From assembly GCA_030695205.1 (NCBI GenBank), contig JAUYTN010000033.1, forward strand, positions 62,001-126,000: 64,000 nucleotides of DNA, given 5' to 3'. Of the stretch, positions 16,209 through 25,454 are shown one piece after another. The position numbers were made by a program, and so were the translations under genes. Every line of letters starts with the position of its first letter. The first letter of the stretch is position 1. The notes under the pieces were generated by a model. It was not told the origin of the DNA. It ran no database searches and saw only the letters and a program-made list of their open reading frames with translations. This stretch comes from Burkholderiaceae bacterium (GTDB lineage Bacteria; Pseudomonadota; Gammaproteobacteria; Burkholderiales; Burkholderiaceae_C).

Positions 16209-18293
16209 TTGTTCGCACTGTTTGAAGACGCCGGCAAATTCCTGACCGGGCGCGTGCTGTCCGAAGCCGAAAGTTCCGCCCAAATCGAGCTGGAAACAGG
16301 CAAGCGCGTCAAGGCCAAAACCGCCCACATCCTCATCCGCTTTGACAAACCCCAGCCCGCCGTGCTGCTGGCTGCGGCCCAGGCGCTGGCCGCCGACATC
16401 GAGCTGGATCTGGCCTGGGAATTTGCCCCGGAAGACGACTTTGGCTTTGCCGACCTGGCGCGCGACTATTTCTCAGAGCAGGCCACGCTGGAGCAGCAAA
16501 CCGCCATGCTGCTGGCCCTGTTCGAAGCGCCACACTATTTCCGCCGCGCAGGCAAGGGTCGCTTCAAAAAGGCCAGCGCCGACATCCTGGCCCAGGCCCT
16601 GGCCGCCATCGAGAAAAAGAAGCTGGTACAGGCCCAGATTGACCAGTGGACCCAGGCCCTGTCGGCCGGCGAATGCCCGGCACCCGTGCGCGAGCAGCTG
16701 TACAAAATCCTGTTCCGCCCCGACAAGAACGCGCCCGAGTACAAGGCCGTGGTAGAGGCTGCCAAGGCCACCCACACCGCCCCCCTGACGCTCTTGAAAA
16801 ACGCCGGCGCGATCACCAGCGCCTACCAGTTCCACTGGCAGCGGTTTCTGTTCGACAACTTCCCCAGGGGCACAGGTTTTGCGTCCCTCAGCGCCCCGCC
16901 TATCACCACCGAACTGCCACTGGCCACCGTGCGCGCCTTCTCGGTGGACGATTCGGCCACCACCGAAATCGACGATGCCCTCTCTGTGCAGGGCCTGGGC
17001 AGCGGCACCATCACGCTGGGCATTCACATCGCGGCGCCCGGCCTGGCCATTGCACCCGACAGCGCCCTCGACCAGGTGGCGCGCCAGCGCCTGTCCACGG
17101 TGTACATGCCGGGCCACAAAATCACCATGCTGCCCGACGACGTGGTGCAGACCTACACCTTGCAAGAAGGGCGCGATTGCCCCGCCCTGTCGCTGTACGT
17201 CACGCTGGACGAGGCCACCCTGGCCTTCACCGCCAGCACCACGCGCCTGGAGCGGGTACCCATCGTGGCCAACCTGCGCCACGACCAGCTCGACGACGTG
17301 CTGACCGATGCATTTTTTGAGAGCACAGACCCTATCCCTGACCTGAGCGAGGGCAGCCACATCGCCCTAAGCTGGGCGCAGGAGCTGCGTTTTCTGTTCC
17401 GCCTGGCCAAGCACCTCAAGGCCCAGCGTGAGGTGGTGCGCGGCAAGCCCGAAAACTTCAGCCGCCCAGACTACAACTTCAAACTGCTCGGCACCCCACT
17501 CGAGGGGCCCCAGGGCGACGAAACCGTGGTCATTTCCACCCGCCGCCGAGGCTCGCCGCTGGACCTGATCGTGGCCGAAGCCATGATCGTGGCCAACAGC
17601 ACCTGGGGCCAGCTCATGGCCGACAGCGGCGTGCCCGGCATCTACCGCAGCCAGGCCAGCATGGCCCCCGGTGTGAAGGTGCGCATGGGCACCAAGGCAC
17701 AGCCGCACGCGGGCATTGGCGTGAAGTGCTACGCCTGGAGCACCTCGCCCCTGCGCCGCTACACCGATCTGGTCAACCAGTGGCAAATCATGGCCTGCGC
17801 CCAGCACGGCAACACCGCCGCACTGGCCGCGCCTTTCAAGCCCAAAGACACGGCACTGTTTGCCATCGTCAGCGCCTTCGATGCCGCCTACACCACCTAC
17901 AACCAGTTCCAGTCGGGCATGGAGCGCTACTGGACCCTGAAGCACCTGGGCCAGGCGGGCATCACAGACATTGAAGCCAGCGTGATTAAAGACGGTGTGG
18001 TTCGCGCCGACACCCTGCCCCTGGTCCTGAACGCCATGGGGGCCGAGGGCCTGCCCCGCAACGCCCGGGTGCGGGTGCGCCTGGGCGTGGCAGACGACAT
18101 CAGCCTGGACATTGGTGGCACCGTCATCGAGCGGCTGGATGCCGACGGCCCAGCCCCCGCCGCAACGGCCGAGGACGAGGACAGCGGCGACGGCGACGAC
18201 CTCGGTGGTCCACTGACCATCGCGGTGGACATGGGCGAGGCCGATGCGCCTTCTGCCACCGGGGCACCTGCCACCCCTGACACCGCTGCCTGA
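16209..18293 (+). CDS. RNB-domain 3'-5' exoribonuclease (RNase II family)
   Basis: A 694-residue exoribonuclease starting at TTG 16209 (MFALFEDAGKFLTGRV). This start fits the family N-terminus and follows gaaagaag; an in-frame GTG at 16080 would add about 43 non-conserved residues. The catalytic centre is DDSATTEIDDALSV with its Asp cluster, and RNB motifs YMPGHKITMLPDDVVQ and CYAWSTSPLRRYTDL follow. It has no long S1/basic tail, so it is closer to RNase II than to RNase R, and ends in an acidic, Asp/Glu/Ala-rich segment. First gene of a plus-strand block running to ruvC. Confidence 0.9.
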   Translation: MFALFEDAGKFLTGRVLSEAESSAQIELETGKRVKAKTAHILIRFDKPQPAVLLAAAQALAADIELDLAWEFAPEDDFGFADLARDYFSEQATLEQQTAMLLALFEAPHYFRRAGKGRFKKASADILAQALAAIEKKKLVQAQIDQWTQALSAGECPAPVREQLYKILFRPDKNAPEYKAVVEAAKATHTAPLTLLKNAGAITSAYQFHWQRFLFDNFPRGTGFASLSAPPITTELPLATVRAFSVDDSATTEIDDALSVQGLGSGTITLGIHIAAPGLAIAPDSALDQVARQRLSTVYMPGHKITMLPDDVVQTYTLQEGRDCPALSLYVTLDEATLAFTASTTRLERVPIVANLRHDQLDDVLTDAFFESTDPIPDLSEGSHIALSWAQELRFLFRLAKHLKAQREVVRGKPENFSRPDYNFKLLGTPLEGPQGDETVVISTRRRGSPLDLIVAEAMIVANSTWGQLMADSGVPGIYRSQASMAPGVKVRMGTKAQPHAGIGVKCYAWSTSPLRRYTDLVNQWQIMACAQHGNTAALAAPFKPKDTALFAIVSAFDAAYTTYNQFQSGMERYWTLKHLGQAGITDIEASVIKDGVVRADTLPLVLNAMGAEGLPRNARVRVRLGVADDISLDIGGTVIERLDADGPAPAATAEDEDSGDGDDLGGPLTIAVDMGEADAPSATGAPATPDTAA

Positions 18294-18366
18294 CGCCGTC
18301 CAGCACCGCACCCGCCGCCCCATCCATCCACCGTCCCCCAGCGCCCCACCCGCCAGACCCCGGCCC

Positions 18367-19266
18367 ATGAGCCCCCTGCCGACCACCCATGCCGCCCACC
18401 TGCTTGCCCGCTGGGGGTTGACACCCTTCACCACACTGCACTGGGCGCTGGCCTTGTCGGTGGGGCTGCATGCGGTGCTGTTGAGCGTGCGGTTTGTGGC
18501 GCCTGAGGCCTTCAACCGGGTGTTCCAGGACACACCGCTGGAGGTGGTGCTGGTCAATGCCCGCAGCCAGGAAGCCCCGGACAAGGCCCAGGCCATTGCC
18601 CAGTCCAACCTGGCCGGTGGTGGTGAGGCCGCCAGCGGGCGGGCCACCTCCCCCCTGCCCAATGCCCTGCAGATGCGCACCGGCGAGGCAGACGACAGCA
18701 CCGACGAGCAGCGCATCGAGGCGATGAAGGCCCAACAAACCCTGCTGCTGGCCCAGATTCGCCAGCAACTGGCCCAGTACACCCCCACGCCGCCCGATGC
18801 CCCCGCCACCAACCCCGCCCAGGCCGAGCGCGAGCGCCAGCGCCAGCAGCTCGTCAAGCTGCTGGCCGAGATCGAGAAACGCGTCAACGAAGAAAACGCC
18901 CGCCCCCGCAAGCGCTACATCAGCCCGGCCACCCGCGAAGAGGTGTATGCGCTGTACTACGACGGCCTGCGCCGCCGCATCGAGGACCACGGCACCACCC
19001 ATTTCCCGCAGGCAGCGGGCAAAAAGCTCTACGGCGAGCTGACCATGGTCATCACCGTCAACCACGATGGCCGGGTGCTGGCCACCGAGGTGGCCCAAAC
19101 CTCCGGGCAGTTGCTGCTGGACCGCCGGGCGCAGGCCATCGTGCGGGCGCTGAGCTTTGGCAGCTTCAGCGACGCCATGCGCCGACGGGCTGACCAGATC
19201 GTGGTGGTGTCGCGCTTTCGCTTCACCCGCGAAGAAACGCTCAACACCACCCTGACCTCGCAGTGA
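18367..19266 (+). CDS. TonB-family C-terminal domain protein
   Basis: A 299-residue protein with one N-terminal membrane segment (LHWALALSVGLHAVLLSVRF, about residues 26-45), a helical Gln/Glu/Arg-rich middle (residues 115-190) and a C-terminal TonB-like domain (GELTMVITVNHDGRVLATEV, then ALSFGSFSDAMRR). It probably spans the periplasm. No exbB/exbD or TonB-dependent receptor genes are nearby, so a specific energy-transduction role is not supported. The ATG at 18367 is preferred over 18244, which overlaps the exonuclease gene. Confidence 0.82.
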   Translation: MSPLPTTHAAHLLARWGLTPFTTLHWALALSVGLHAVLLSVRFVAPEAFNRVFQDTPLEVVLVNARSQEAPDKAQAIAQSNLAGGGEAASGRATSPLPNALQMRTGEADDSTDEQRIEAMKAQQTLLLAQIRQQLAQYTPTPPDAPATNPAQAERERQRQQLVKLLAEIEKRVNEENARPRKRYISPATREEVYALYYDGLRRRIEDHGTTHFPQAAGKKLYGELTMVITVNHDGRVLATEVAQTSGQLLLDRRAQAIVRALSFGSFSDAMRRRADQIVVVSRFRFTREETLNTTLTSQ

Positions 19267-19309
19267 GCCCCCCCGCCAGGCTCTGCCACCGCGCTTCCAC
19301 CTGTTTGCC

Positions 19310-20209
19310 ATGCACCAGCACCCCGCCCCCCCACATCGCCACCCGGCACCCACCGATACCGCCGATGACCTGGCCCACTATGCGGTGCTGGGCAACCCCG
19401 TGGCCCACAGCCGCTCGCCCTGGATACACGCACGCTTTGCCGAGCTGACCGGCCAGCAGCTGCGTTACGACCGCCAGCTGTGCCCCCTGGATGGCTTTGC
19501 CGCCACCCTTGCCCATCTGCGCCAGCAGGGCCTGCGCGGCTGCAATGTGACGGTGCCCTTCAAGTTCGAGGCCTTTGCCGCCGCCACCCGCACCACCGAG
19601 CGCGCCCGCCTGGCCCAGGCCTGCAACACCCTGGCCTTTGAGGGCAGCGACACCGTGGGCGACAACACCGACGGCGTGGGCCTGGTCACCGACATCACCC
19701 GCCACGCTGGGCAGCCGCTGCGCGGGCAGCGGGTGCTGCTGCTGGGCGCAGGCGGCGCTGCTGCCGGGGTGCTGGGGCCACTGCTGGCCGAGCAGCCCGC
19801 CGAGCTGGTGGTGTGCAACCGCACCACCGCCAAAGCCGACGCCCTGGTGCAGGCCCACCTGGCCTACGCAACCCAACAAAATTGCGAGCTAACAAGTCAA
19901 TCATCACATGCGCTGGAAGGCTTTTTTGATGTGATTATCAACGGCACAGCCAGCAGCCTGGGTGGCGACGCCATTCCGGCCCCCGACCGCGTCGTGCGCC
20001 CCGGCGCCCTGGTCTGCGACATGATGTACGGCCCAGCGGCCCAGCCCCTGCTGGACTGGGCCCAGCGCCTGGGTGCGCGGGGCCGCGACGGTCTGGGCAT
20101 GCTGGTGGAGCAGGCGGCCGAGTCCTTCTGGCTGTGGCGCGGTGTGCGCCCACCTGCCCAACAGGTGCTGGCCGAACTGCGGCAGCAACTGGCCACGCAC
20201 ACCGCCTGA
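19310..20209 (+). CDS. aroE: Shikimate dehydrogenase
   Basis: It reduces 3-dehydroshikimate with NADPH in the shikimate pathway. The 299-residue protein has GNPVAHSRSPWIH, the catalytic Lys in NVTVPFKFEAF, the Asp of GDNTDGVGL, the NADP loop LLGAGGAAAGVLGP and the C-terminal GLGMLVEQAAESF. An N-terminal His/Pro-rich stretch of about 20 residues precedes the conserved start, so a later start is possible. Residues 192-207 (CELTSQSSHALEGFFD) are encoded by AT-rich repeat copy D. Confidence 0.95.
   Translation: MHQHPAPPHRHPAPTDTADDLAHYAVLGNPVAHSRSPWIHARFAELTGQQLRYDRQLCPLDGFAATLAHLRQQGLRGCNVTVPFKFEAFAAATRTTERARLAQACNTLAFEGSDTVGDNTDGVGLVTDITRHAGQPLRGQRVLLLGAGGAAAGVLGPLLAEQPAELVVCNRTTAKADALVQAHLAYATQQNCELTSQSSHALEGFFDVIINGTASSLGGDAIPAPDRVVRPGALVCDMMYGPAAQPLLDWAQRLGARGRDGLGMLVEQAAESFWLWRGVRPPAQQVLAELRQQLATHTA
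19885..19929 (+). repeat. 45-nt AT-rich interspersed element, copy D, inside aroE
   Basis: The sequence cgagctaac...atgcgctggaaggctttttt matches copy H (agagctaac...aagcgccagaggcttattt), with the second box again 23 nt from the first base. It is read through in the same orientation as aroE and is visibly poorer in GC than the flanking coding DNA. Confidence 0.6.
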
Positions 20210-20223
20210 CCAGCCAAGCCACC

Positions 20224-21030
20224 ATGGCAACGCGCCACACACCCGCCCCACGCCACACCCGCCACCCGGTGGTGGCGTTGCTGCTGCGCCTGCGCGCCTG
20301 GCTGCTGTGGCTGCTCGTGGCCGCTGTGCTGCTGCAGGTGTTCTTTGCAGGACGCATTGCCCTGATGGCGTGGGTCAACCCCGACAGCACGGCCTTCATG
20401 CGCTCGGAACTGTGGCGACGCATGGGCACACCCACAACGGCCGCCCCGGCGCCCAAGTCCGCCCCCCGTCCGGCCACACGCCCCTGGGCCCAGCGCTGGG
20501 TGGATGCCGACCAGATCTCGGTGCACCTCAAGCGTGCCGTCATTGCCGCCGAGGACGACGGCTTTGCCAGCCACTCCGGGGTGGACTGGGCCGCCATGGA
20601 AACCGCCTGGCAGCGCAACCAGCGCCGCTCCGTCCAGTCGCAAACCAGCGGCCGCCCGGTCAAACTGGCCGGTGGCTCCACCATCACCCAGCAGCTGGCC
20701 AAAAACCTGCTGCTCTCGGGCGAGCGCCACCTGGCGCGCAAGGCCCAGGAGCTGCTGATTGCCTTTTACCTGGAGGCCTTTTTGAGCAAAGAGCGCATTC
20801 TGGAGATTTACCTCAACAGCGTGGAATGGGGCGACGGCGTGTTTGGCGCCGAGGCCGCCGCCCGGCGCTACTTCGGGGTGTCGGCCCGCCAGCTCAACCC
20901 GGCCCAGGCGGCCCGCCTGGCCGTCATGCTGCCCGCGCCCAAGGCCTTTGAAAAGCGCCCAGACTCCCCCTACCTGAACCGGCGCACCGCCACCATCCTG
21001 GCCCGCATGGGCTCAGCGGCGCTGCCCTGA
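20224..21030 (+). CDS. mtgA: Monofunctional biosynthetic peptidoglycan transglycosylase
   Basis: A GT51 enzyme that polymerises lipid II into glycan strands at the outer face of the inner membrane. It has 268 residues from the ATG at 20224, with one N-terminal membrane anchor (residues 15-40). Motifs: AVIAAEDDGFASHSGVDW with the catalytic Glu, GGSTITQQLAKNLLLS, and KERILEIYLNSVEWGDGVFGAEAAA. A linker with repeated Pro/Ala (residues 60-85) is longer than in E. coli. It starts 14 bp after aroE. Confidence 0.95.
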   Translation: MATRHTPAPRHTRHPVVALLLRLRAWLLWLLVAAVLLQVFFAGRIALMAWVNPDSTAFMRSELWRRMGTPTTAAPAPKSAPRPATRPWAQRWVDADQISVHLKRAVIAAEDDGFASHSGVDWAAMETAWQRNQRRSVQSQTSGRPVKLAGGSTITQQLAKNLLLSGERHLARKAQELLIAFYLEAFLSKERILEIYLNSVEWGDGVFGAEAAARRYFGVSARQLNPAQAARLAVMLPAPKAFEKRPDSPYLNRRTATILARMGSAALP

Positions 21031-21060
21031 ACGGGTCACACCCCCTCTCCAACCACCCCC

Positions 21061-21609
21061 ATGCGCATCCTTGGCATAGACCCCGGCCTGCTCACCACCG
21101 GATTCGGCGTGGTGGACCGCGACGGCAGCCACCTGCGCTACGTGGCCAGCGGCACCATCACCACCGGCCACCTCGACAGCCGCTTGTTGCCCCAGCGGCT
21201 GAAGGTGCTGTTTGACGGCATTGGCGAGGTGGTCAAGCGCTACGAGCCCGATGTGTCGGCCTGCGAAATTGTGTTTGTGAACGTGGACCCACAAGCCACC
21301 CTCAAGCTCGGCCAGGCGCGCGGCGCGTGCCTGACGGCCCTGGTGGTGCATGGGCTGGAGGTGGCGGAATACACCGCACTGCAGCTCAAAAAGGCCGTGG
21401 TCGGCCACGGCAAAGCCAGCAAACCCCAGGTGCAGGAAATGGTGCGCCGCCTGCTGGAGCTGCCCGGTCTGCCCGGCAAAGACGCGGCCGATGCGCTGGG
21501 CCTGGCCATCACCCACGCACAAGTGAGCCAGTCGATGCAGGCCATAGCCCGGGTGGCCGACCTGAACGCCCGGGTCAGTGCGGCGTACAAAGCCGGGCGC
21601 AGCTACTGA
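21061..21609 (+). CDS. ruvC: Holliday junction resolvase RuvC
   Basis: An endonuclease that cuts Holliday junctions with RuvAB. It has 182 residues, with the four acidic catalytic positions visible: D7 in ILGIDPG, E in ACEIVF, and the two Asp in [14 protein letters not shown]. It is the last gene of the plus-strand block; ruvA and ruvB are not present here. The serine hydrolase gene converges on it, with 59 bp between the stops. Confidence 0.96.
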   Translation: MRILGIDPGLLTTGFGVVDRDGSHLRYVASGTITTGHLDSRLLPQRLKVLFDGIGEVVKRYEPDVSACEIVFVNVDPQATLKLGQARGACLTALVVHGLEVAEYTALQLKKAVVGHGKASKPQVQEMVRRLLELPGLPGKDAADALGLAITHAQVSQSMQAIARVADLNARVSAAYKAGRSY

Positions 21610-21668
21610 GGCCGCTCATCCAGTGGACTGAGCCAACAGCCCAAGCTGCCAAGGGGCATAGTGAGGCC

Positions 21669-22874
21669 TTACAGCACGGCGGCGTACACTAGGTGCCGGA
21701 ACACGGAGCGGTAATGGTCCCGCTGGTTGGGCGCCTGAATCAGCAGCATGGCCCACAGGTCCAGGGCGGGGTCCACAAAGAAGCTGGTACCCGCAATGCC
21801 GCTCCAGTAGTACATGCCCACCGAGCCCGGTGTCGGCGCAAGGCCAGGCGCGGTGCGCACGGCAAAGCCCAGGCCGAAGCCGTGGCCGGGTGGCAACAGC
21901 GTGCCCATGGCGGGCAAGCTGCCAAGGTGGTCACTGGTCATGTGGGCCACGGTGGCGGGAGACAACAGGCGCACGCCATCAAGCTCGCCGCCATTGAGCA
22001 GGCACTGCACAAAGCGTGCGTAGTCGTGCGCCGACGACATGAGTCCGCCACCGCCACCTTCCATGGCCGGTAGGTCGCGCGGATTGGCCACCCGCATGGG
22101 CGTGCCGCCGTCGGGGTCGTGGACAAACGGCTCGGCAATGCGGTGGTGTTGCTCTGGCGGCACAAAAAAGCCGGTATCCACCATGCCCAGCGGCCCCAGC
22201 ACGGCGGCCTGCAGGTGGTGGCCCAGGGGCTGCCCGGTGATGACTTCGATCACGCGGCCCAGCACATCGGTGGCGCGGCTGTATTCCCACACGGTGCCGG
22301 GCGTATACATCAGCGGTATGTCGGCCAGCGCCTGGGTGAACTCGGCGTTGGTGCGCTCGCGCGAGGCCAAGCGGGCCTGCGTGTACTGGCGCTGCACCGG
22401 CGAATCGCCCAGAAATTCATAGGTGAACCCGGCGGTGTGTCGCAGCAGATCGTGCACCGTGGGCACTCGGCCCGCCGGGCGCAGCACCGTTTTGCGGCCG
22501 TGGGTCGAGGCCACCTGCAGGCGCTCGAACTCCGGCAGGTATTTGGCCACCGGGTCGCTCAGCAGCAAGCGCCCTTGCTCGGCCAGCTGCATGGCGGCCA
22601 CCGACACCACCGGCTTGGTCATGGAGTAGATGCGAAACAGCGCATCAGTGCCCATGGGTGTACCTCGGGCTGGATCGAGCTGCCCCACAGCCGCGCACAG
22701 GGCCACCTGCCCCTGGCGGGCCACCACCGCCACCGCACCCGGCAGGCGCTGGCGGTCCACATCGGCCTGCAGCGCCGCCACCAGGCGCGACAGGCGCTCT
22801 GGGCAGAGGCCAACGGCTCCAGGGTCGGAGGTGGGGGTGAGCAAAGACGCGGGAGATGGGCGGGTCATGGCCAA
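21669..22874 (-). CDS. Serine beta-lactamase-fold hydrolase / esterase
   Basis: A 401-residue protein of the class C beta-lactamase / EstB-like esterase family. The Ser-x-x-Lys nucleophile motif is SMTK (in FRIYSMTKPVVSVAAMQ), the Tyr motif reads YSR in WEYSRATDVLGRVIE, and the C-terminal region has HGFGLGFAV. No export signal is evident, which fits the cytoplasmic esterase group better than a periplasmic beta-lactamase. The substrate cannot be told. The ATG at 22874 or the one two codons later may be the start. Confidence 0.88.
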   Translation of the reverse strand: MAMTRPSPASLLTPTSDPGAVGLCPERLSRLVAALQADVDRQRLPGAVAVVARQGQVALCAAVGQLDPARGTPMGTDALFRIYSMTKPVVSVAAMQLAEQGRLLLSDPVAKYLPEFERLQVASTHGRKTVLRPAGRVPTVHDLLRHTAGFTYEFLGDSPVQRQYTQARLASRERTNAEFTQALADIPLMYTPGTVWEYSRATDVLGRVIEVITGQPLGHHLQAAVLGPLGMVDTGFFVPPEQHHRIAEPFVHDPDGGTPMRVANPRDLPAMEGGGGGLMSSAHDYARFVQCLLNGGELDGVRLLSPATVAHMTSDHLGSLPAMGTLLPPGHGFGLGFAVRTAPGLAPTPGSVGMYYWSGIAGTSFFVDPALDLWAMLLIQAPNQRDHYRSVFRHLVYAAVL

Positions 22875-22902
22875 GCTGGGCTACGGGCGCCGAGCCGCGC
22901 CA

Positions 22903-23079
22903 TCAGAGCAGCCGCTCCAGCATCAACACCCCAAAAAATCCCGCCGCTGCCAGCACCGCCCACTTGATGAGCTTGAGCCCCAGGGTGCGGTACCTGACCT
23001 GCCCGGTGGCCACGTAGAACACAAAGCTGGCGATGACTGCCAGCAGCAACAGCACCATGGTGAATCGGAAAATCAACAT
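22903..23079 (-). CDS. Small membrane protein of unknown function downstream of lpxC
   Basis: A 58-residue protein starting MLIFRFTMVLLLLAVIASF at the ATG at 23079, with AAGAAGA as ribosome-binding site. Two hydrophobic segments (residues 3-22 and about 38-54) flank a short basic loop (TGQVRYRTLGLKLIK), so it is probably a two-pass inner-membrane protein. It begins 16 bp after the lpxC stop and may be the last gene of the division cluster transcript. Confidence 0.7.
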   Translation of the reverse strand: MLIFRFTMVLLLLAVIASFVFYVATGQVRYRTLGLKLIKWAVLAAAGFFGVLMLERLL

Positions 23080-23095
23080 AGGGTCTTCTTTCGGG

Positions 23096-24019
23096 TCACC
23101 AGGCGGGCATGAGCCGGTCAAAGCCTGTTGGGGCCAGACGGGCATCGGCAAACGTCACTTCCTCGTAGGCATCCGGGCGGGCCAGCAGGGCTCGCAAGAG
23201 CTGGTTGTTCAGGCCGTGGCCAGAACGGAACGCACTGTAGGCCGCCAGCAGAGGGCGACCCAGGATGTAGAGGTCACCCATGGCGTCGAGGATTTTGTGT
23301 TTGACGAACTCGTCGCTGTAGCGCAGACCGTCGGCATTGAGCACCTTGTAGTCGTCCATGACGATGGCGTTGTCCAGCCCACCCCCACGGGCCAGCCCGT
23401 GCGACCGCATCATCTCCACGTCGCGGGTGAAGCCAAAGGTACGGGCCCGGGCAATCTGGCGGGCGTACTGACCGGAGCCCAGATCAAACGAAAAGTGCTG
23501 ACCCGTGGCCTCCACCGCCGGATGGTCAAACTCAATCTCAAAGCTCAGCGTGTAGCCATGGTGGGGGTCCAGGCGGGCCCATTTCAGGCTGCTACCGCTG
23601 CCCTCGCGCACCTCCACCGGCTGGATCACCCGCACAAACCGCTTGGCCACGGGTTGCTCCACCACCCCCGCACTTTGCAGCAGGTACACGAACGAAGCGG
23701 CCGAACCGTCCAGAATGGGGACCTCCTCGGCGGTGATGTCGATGAGCAGGTTGTCCAGCCCCAGGCCCGCGCAGGCCGACATCAGGTGCTCCACCGTCAG
23801 CACCCGCACATCGCCCTTGGACAGGGTGGATGCCATTCGGGTGTCGGTGACGGCCGACGCATTGACGGCAATGTCCACCGGATGGGGCAAATCCACCCGG
23901 CGAAACACGATGCCCGTGTCCGGCGGCGCAGGGCGCAGGGTCAGCTCCACACGCTGGCCGCTGTGCAGGCCCACGCCCATCGCGCGGGTCATGGTCTTGA
24001 GGGTGGTTTGCCTGAGCAT
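23096..24019 (-). CDS. lpxC: UDP-3-O-acyl-N-acetylglucosamine deacetylase
   Basis: A zinc enzyme catalysing the committed step of lipid A synthesis. The 307-residue length is typical. Zn ligands are visible in [16 protein letters not shown] and in [15 protein letters not shown] (His and Asp), and the catalytic Glu lies in [14 protein letters not shown]. It lies 45 bp after ftsZ, the usual end of the dcw cluster in beta- and gammaproteobacteria. Confidence 0.97.
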   Translation of the reverse strand: MLRQTTLKTMTRAMGVGLHSGQRVELTLRPAPPDTGIVFRRVDLPHPVDIAVNASAVTDTRMASTLSKGDVRVLTVEHLMSACAGLGLDNLLIDITAEEVPILDGSAASFVYLLQSAGVVEQPVAKRFVRVIQPVEVREGSGSSLKWARLDPHHGYTLSFEIEFDHPAVEATGQHFSFDLGSGQYARQIARARTFGFTRDVEMMRSHGLARGGGLDNAIVMDDYKVLNADGLRYSDEFVKHKILDAMGDLYILGRPLLAAYSAFRSGHGLNNQLLRALLARPDAYEEVTFADARLAPTGFDRLMPAW

Positions 24020-24064
24020 GCGGTCATTCTAAAAAACGGGGGCAAGCCCCCTGGCCTGCCGAGG

Positions 24065-25294
24065 TCAGTCCACCTGGCGACGCAGGAAGGCGGGAATCTC
24101 GAAATCGTCCATGCCACCGGCCGACAGGGCGTTGACCTTGTCCGACGCCTGGGTGCGGTTGGTGCGCCACACGCTGGGCACCGACAGGGTGTCTGGCCCG
24201 CGGGCGGCCTGGCCGCCACCCATCCCGGCACCGCCGCCGTTGCCGGTGGCGGAAACCGTGGTGTGGATGGGCAGGTTGTCGGTGCCGGTGCGGCGCACCG
24301 TCTCCAGCACACGCAGCGGCACCCGTGCGGCCTGCTGGCTCACCAGGCCGGTGGCCACCACCGTGACCCGAATGGCATCGCCCAGGGCTTCGTCGTAGGC
24401 TGCGCCGTAAATGACGTGGGCGTCGTCGGAGGCATAGGCCTTGATGGCCGTCATGGCTTCGCGGGACTCTTTCAGTTTGAGGGAGTCTTTGGAGGCAGTC
24501 ACCAGCACCAGCACACCCTTGGCACCCTTGAGGTCCACACCGTCCAGCAGCGGGCAGGCCACAGCCTGTTCGGCGGCGATGCGGGCGCGGTCGGGTCCGG
24601 CGGCAGTGGCCGTGCCCATCATGGCCTTGCCGGGCTCGCCCATGACGGTGCGCACGTCTTCAAAGTCCACGTTGACGTTGCCATAGTCGTTGATGATTTC
24701 GGCAATGCCACCCACGGCGTTTTTGAGCACGTCGTTGGCATGGCCAAACGCGGCGTCCTGGGTGACGTCGTCGCCCAGCACCTCCAGCAGCTTTTCGTTA
24801 AGGACCACGATGAGGGAGTCCACGTTGTCTTCCAGCTCTTTCAGGCCCGCATCGGCGTTGCCCATGCGGCGGGAGCCTTCCCAGTCAAAAGGCTTGGTGA
24901 CCACGCCCACGGTCAGGATGCCCATTTCTTTGGCCACTCGCGCAATGACGGGGGCGGCGCCGGTACCGGTGCCACCACCCATGCCTGCGGTGATGAACAG
25001 CATGTGCGCGCCCTGGATGGAGGCGCGGATATCGTCGATGGCGGCTTCGGCGGCCTCGCGGGCTTTTTCGGGCTTGCTGCCCGCGCCCAACCCCGTGCCA
25101 CCCAGCTGCACGACCCGCTGGGCCGAGCTGCGCGACAGGGCCTGCGCATCGGTGTTGGCGCAAATGAACTCCACGCCCTGGACGCCGCACTTCATCATGT
25201 ACTCGACGGCGTTGCCGCCGCCGCCGCCCACCCCGATCACCTTGATCTGCGTGCCTTGGTTGAACTCTTCGATTTCAATCATTTCAATGGTCAT
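24065..25294 (-). CDS. ftsZ: Cell division GTPase FtsZ
   Basis: The tubulin-like protein that forms the Z ring. The 409-residue protein has the GTP-binding motif GMGGGTGTGAAPVI, the T7 loop NVDFEDVRTVM and the C-terminal anchor peptide DDFEIPAFLRRQ, which binds FtsA and ZipA. The variable linker before that peptide is Gly/Ala-rich. A 160-bp gap separates it from ftsA, the longest gap inside the cluster, and may hold a separate ftsZ promoter, though I see no convincing one. Confidence 0.98.
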   Translation of the reverse strand: MTIEMIEIEEFNQGTQIKVIGVGGGGGNAVEYMMKCGVQGVEFICANTDAQALSRSSAQRVVQLGGTGLGAGSKPEKAREAAEAAIDDIRASIQGAHMLFITAGMGGGTGTGAAPVIARVAKEMGILTVGVVTKPFDWEGSRRMGNADAGLKELEDNVDSLIVVLNEKLLEVLGDDVTQDAAFGHANDVLKNAVGGIAEIINDYGNVNVDFEDVRTVMGEPGKAMMGTATAAGPDRARIAAEQAVACPLLDGVDLKGAKGVLVLVTASKDSLKLKESREAMTAIKAYASDDAHVIYGAAYDEALGDAIRVTVVATGLVSQQAARVPLRVLETVRRTGTDNLPIHTTVSATGNGGGAGMGGGQAARGPDTLSVPSVWRTNRTQASDKVNALSAGGMDDFEIPAFLRRQVD

Positions 25295-25454
25295 AAAACC
25301 TCCTGTGTGTGCGGTGAACGCCTGATTTGCCTAAATAACGGACTCAAAAAAACGGTTGGAATGCGGGAACCCGGCGGACCGGTGGTGGTGCAGCGGGGAT
25401 GAAGTACGCGGCTGAACGGCGGGGTACATCGGGTGTGGGTGTAGGGTGTGGCCA

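Noticed and set aside
23033..25402. 789-codon plus-strand ORF opposite lpxC and ftsZ
   Set aside because: It lies antisense to two certain genes; the His/Gly/Ala/Gln-rich translation is the usual shadow of GC-rich coding DNA and has no recognisable domain.
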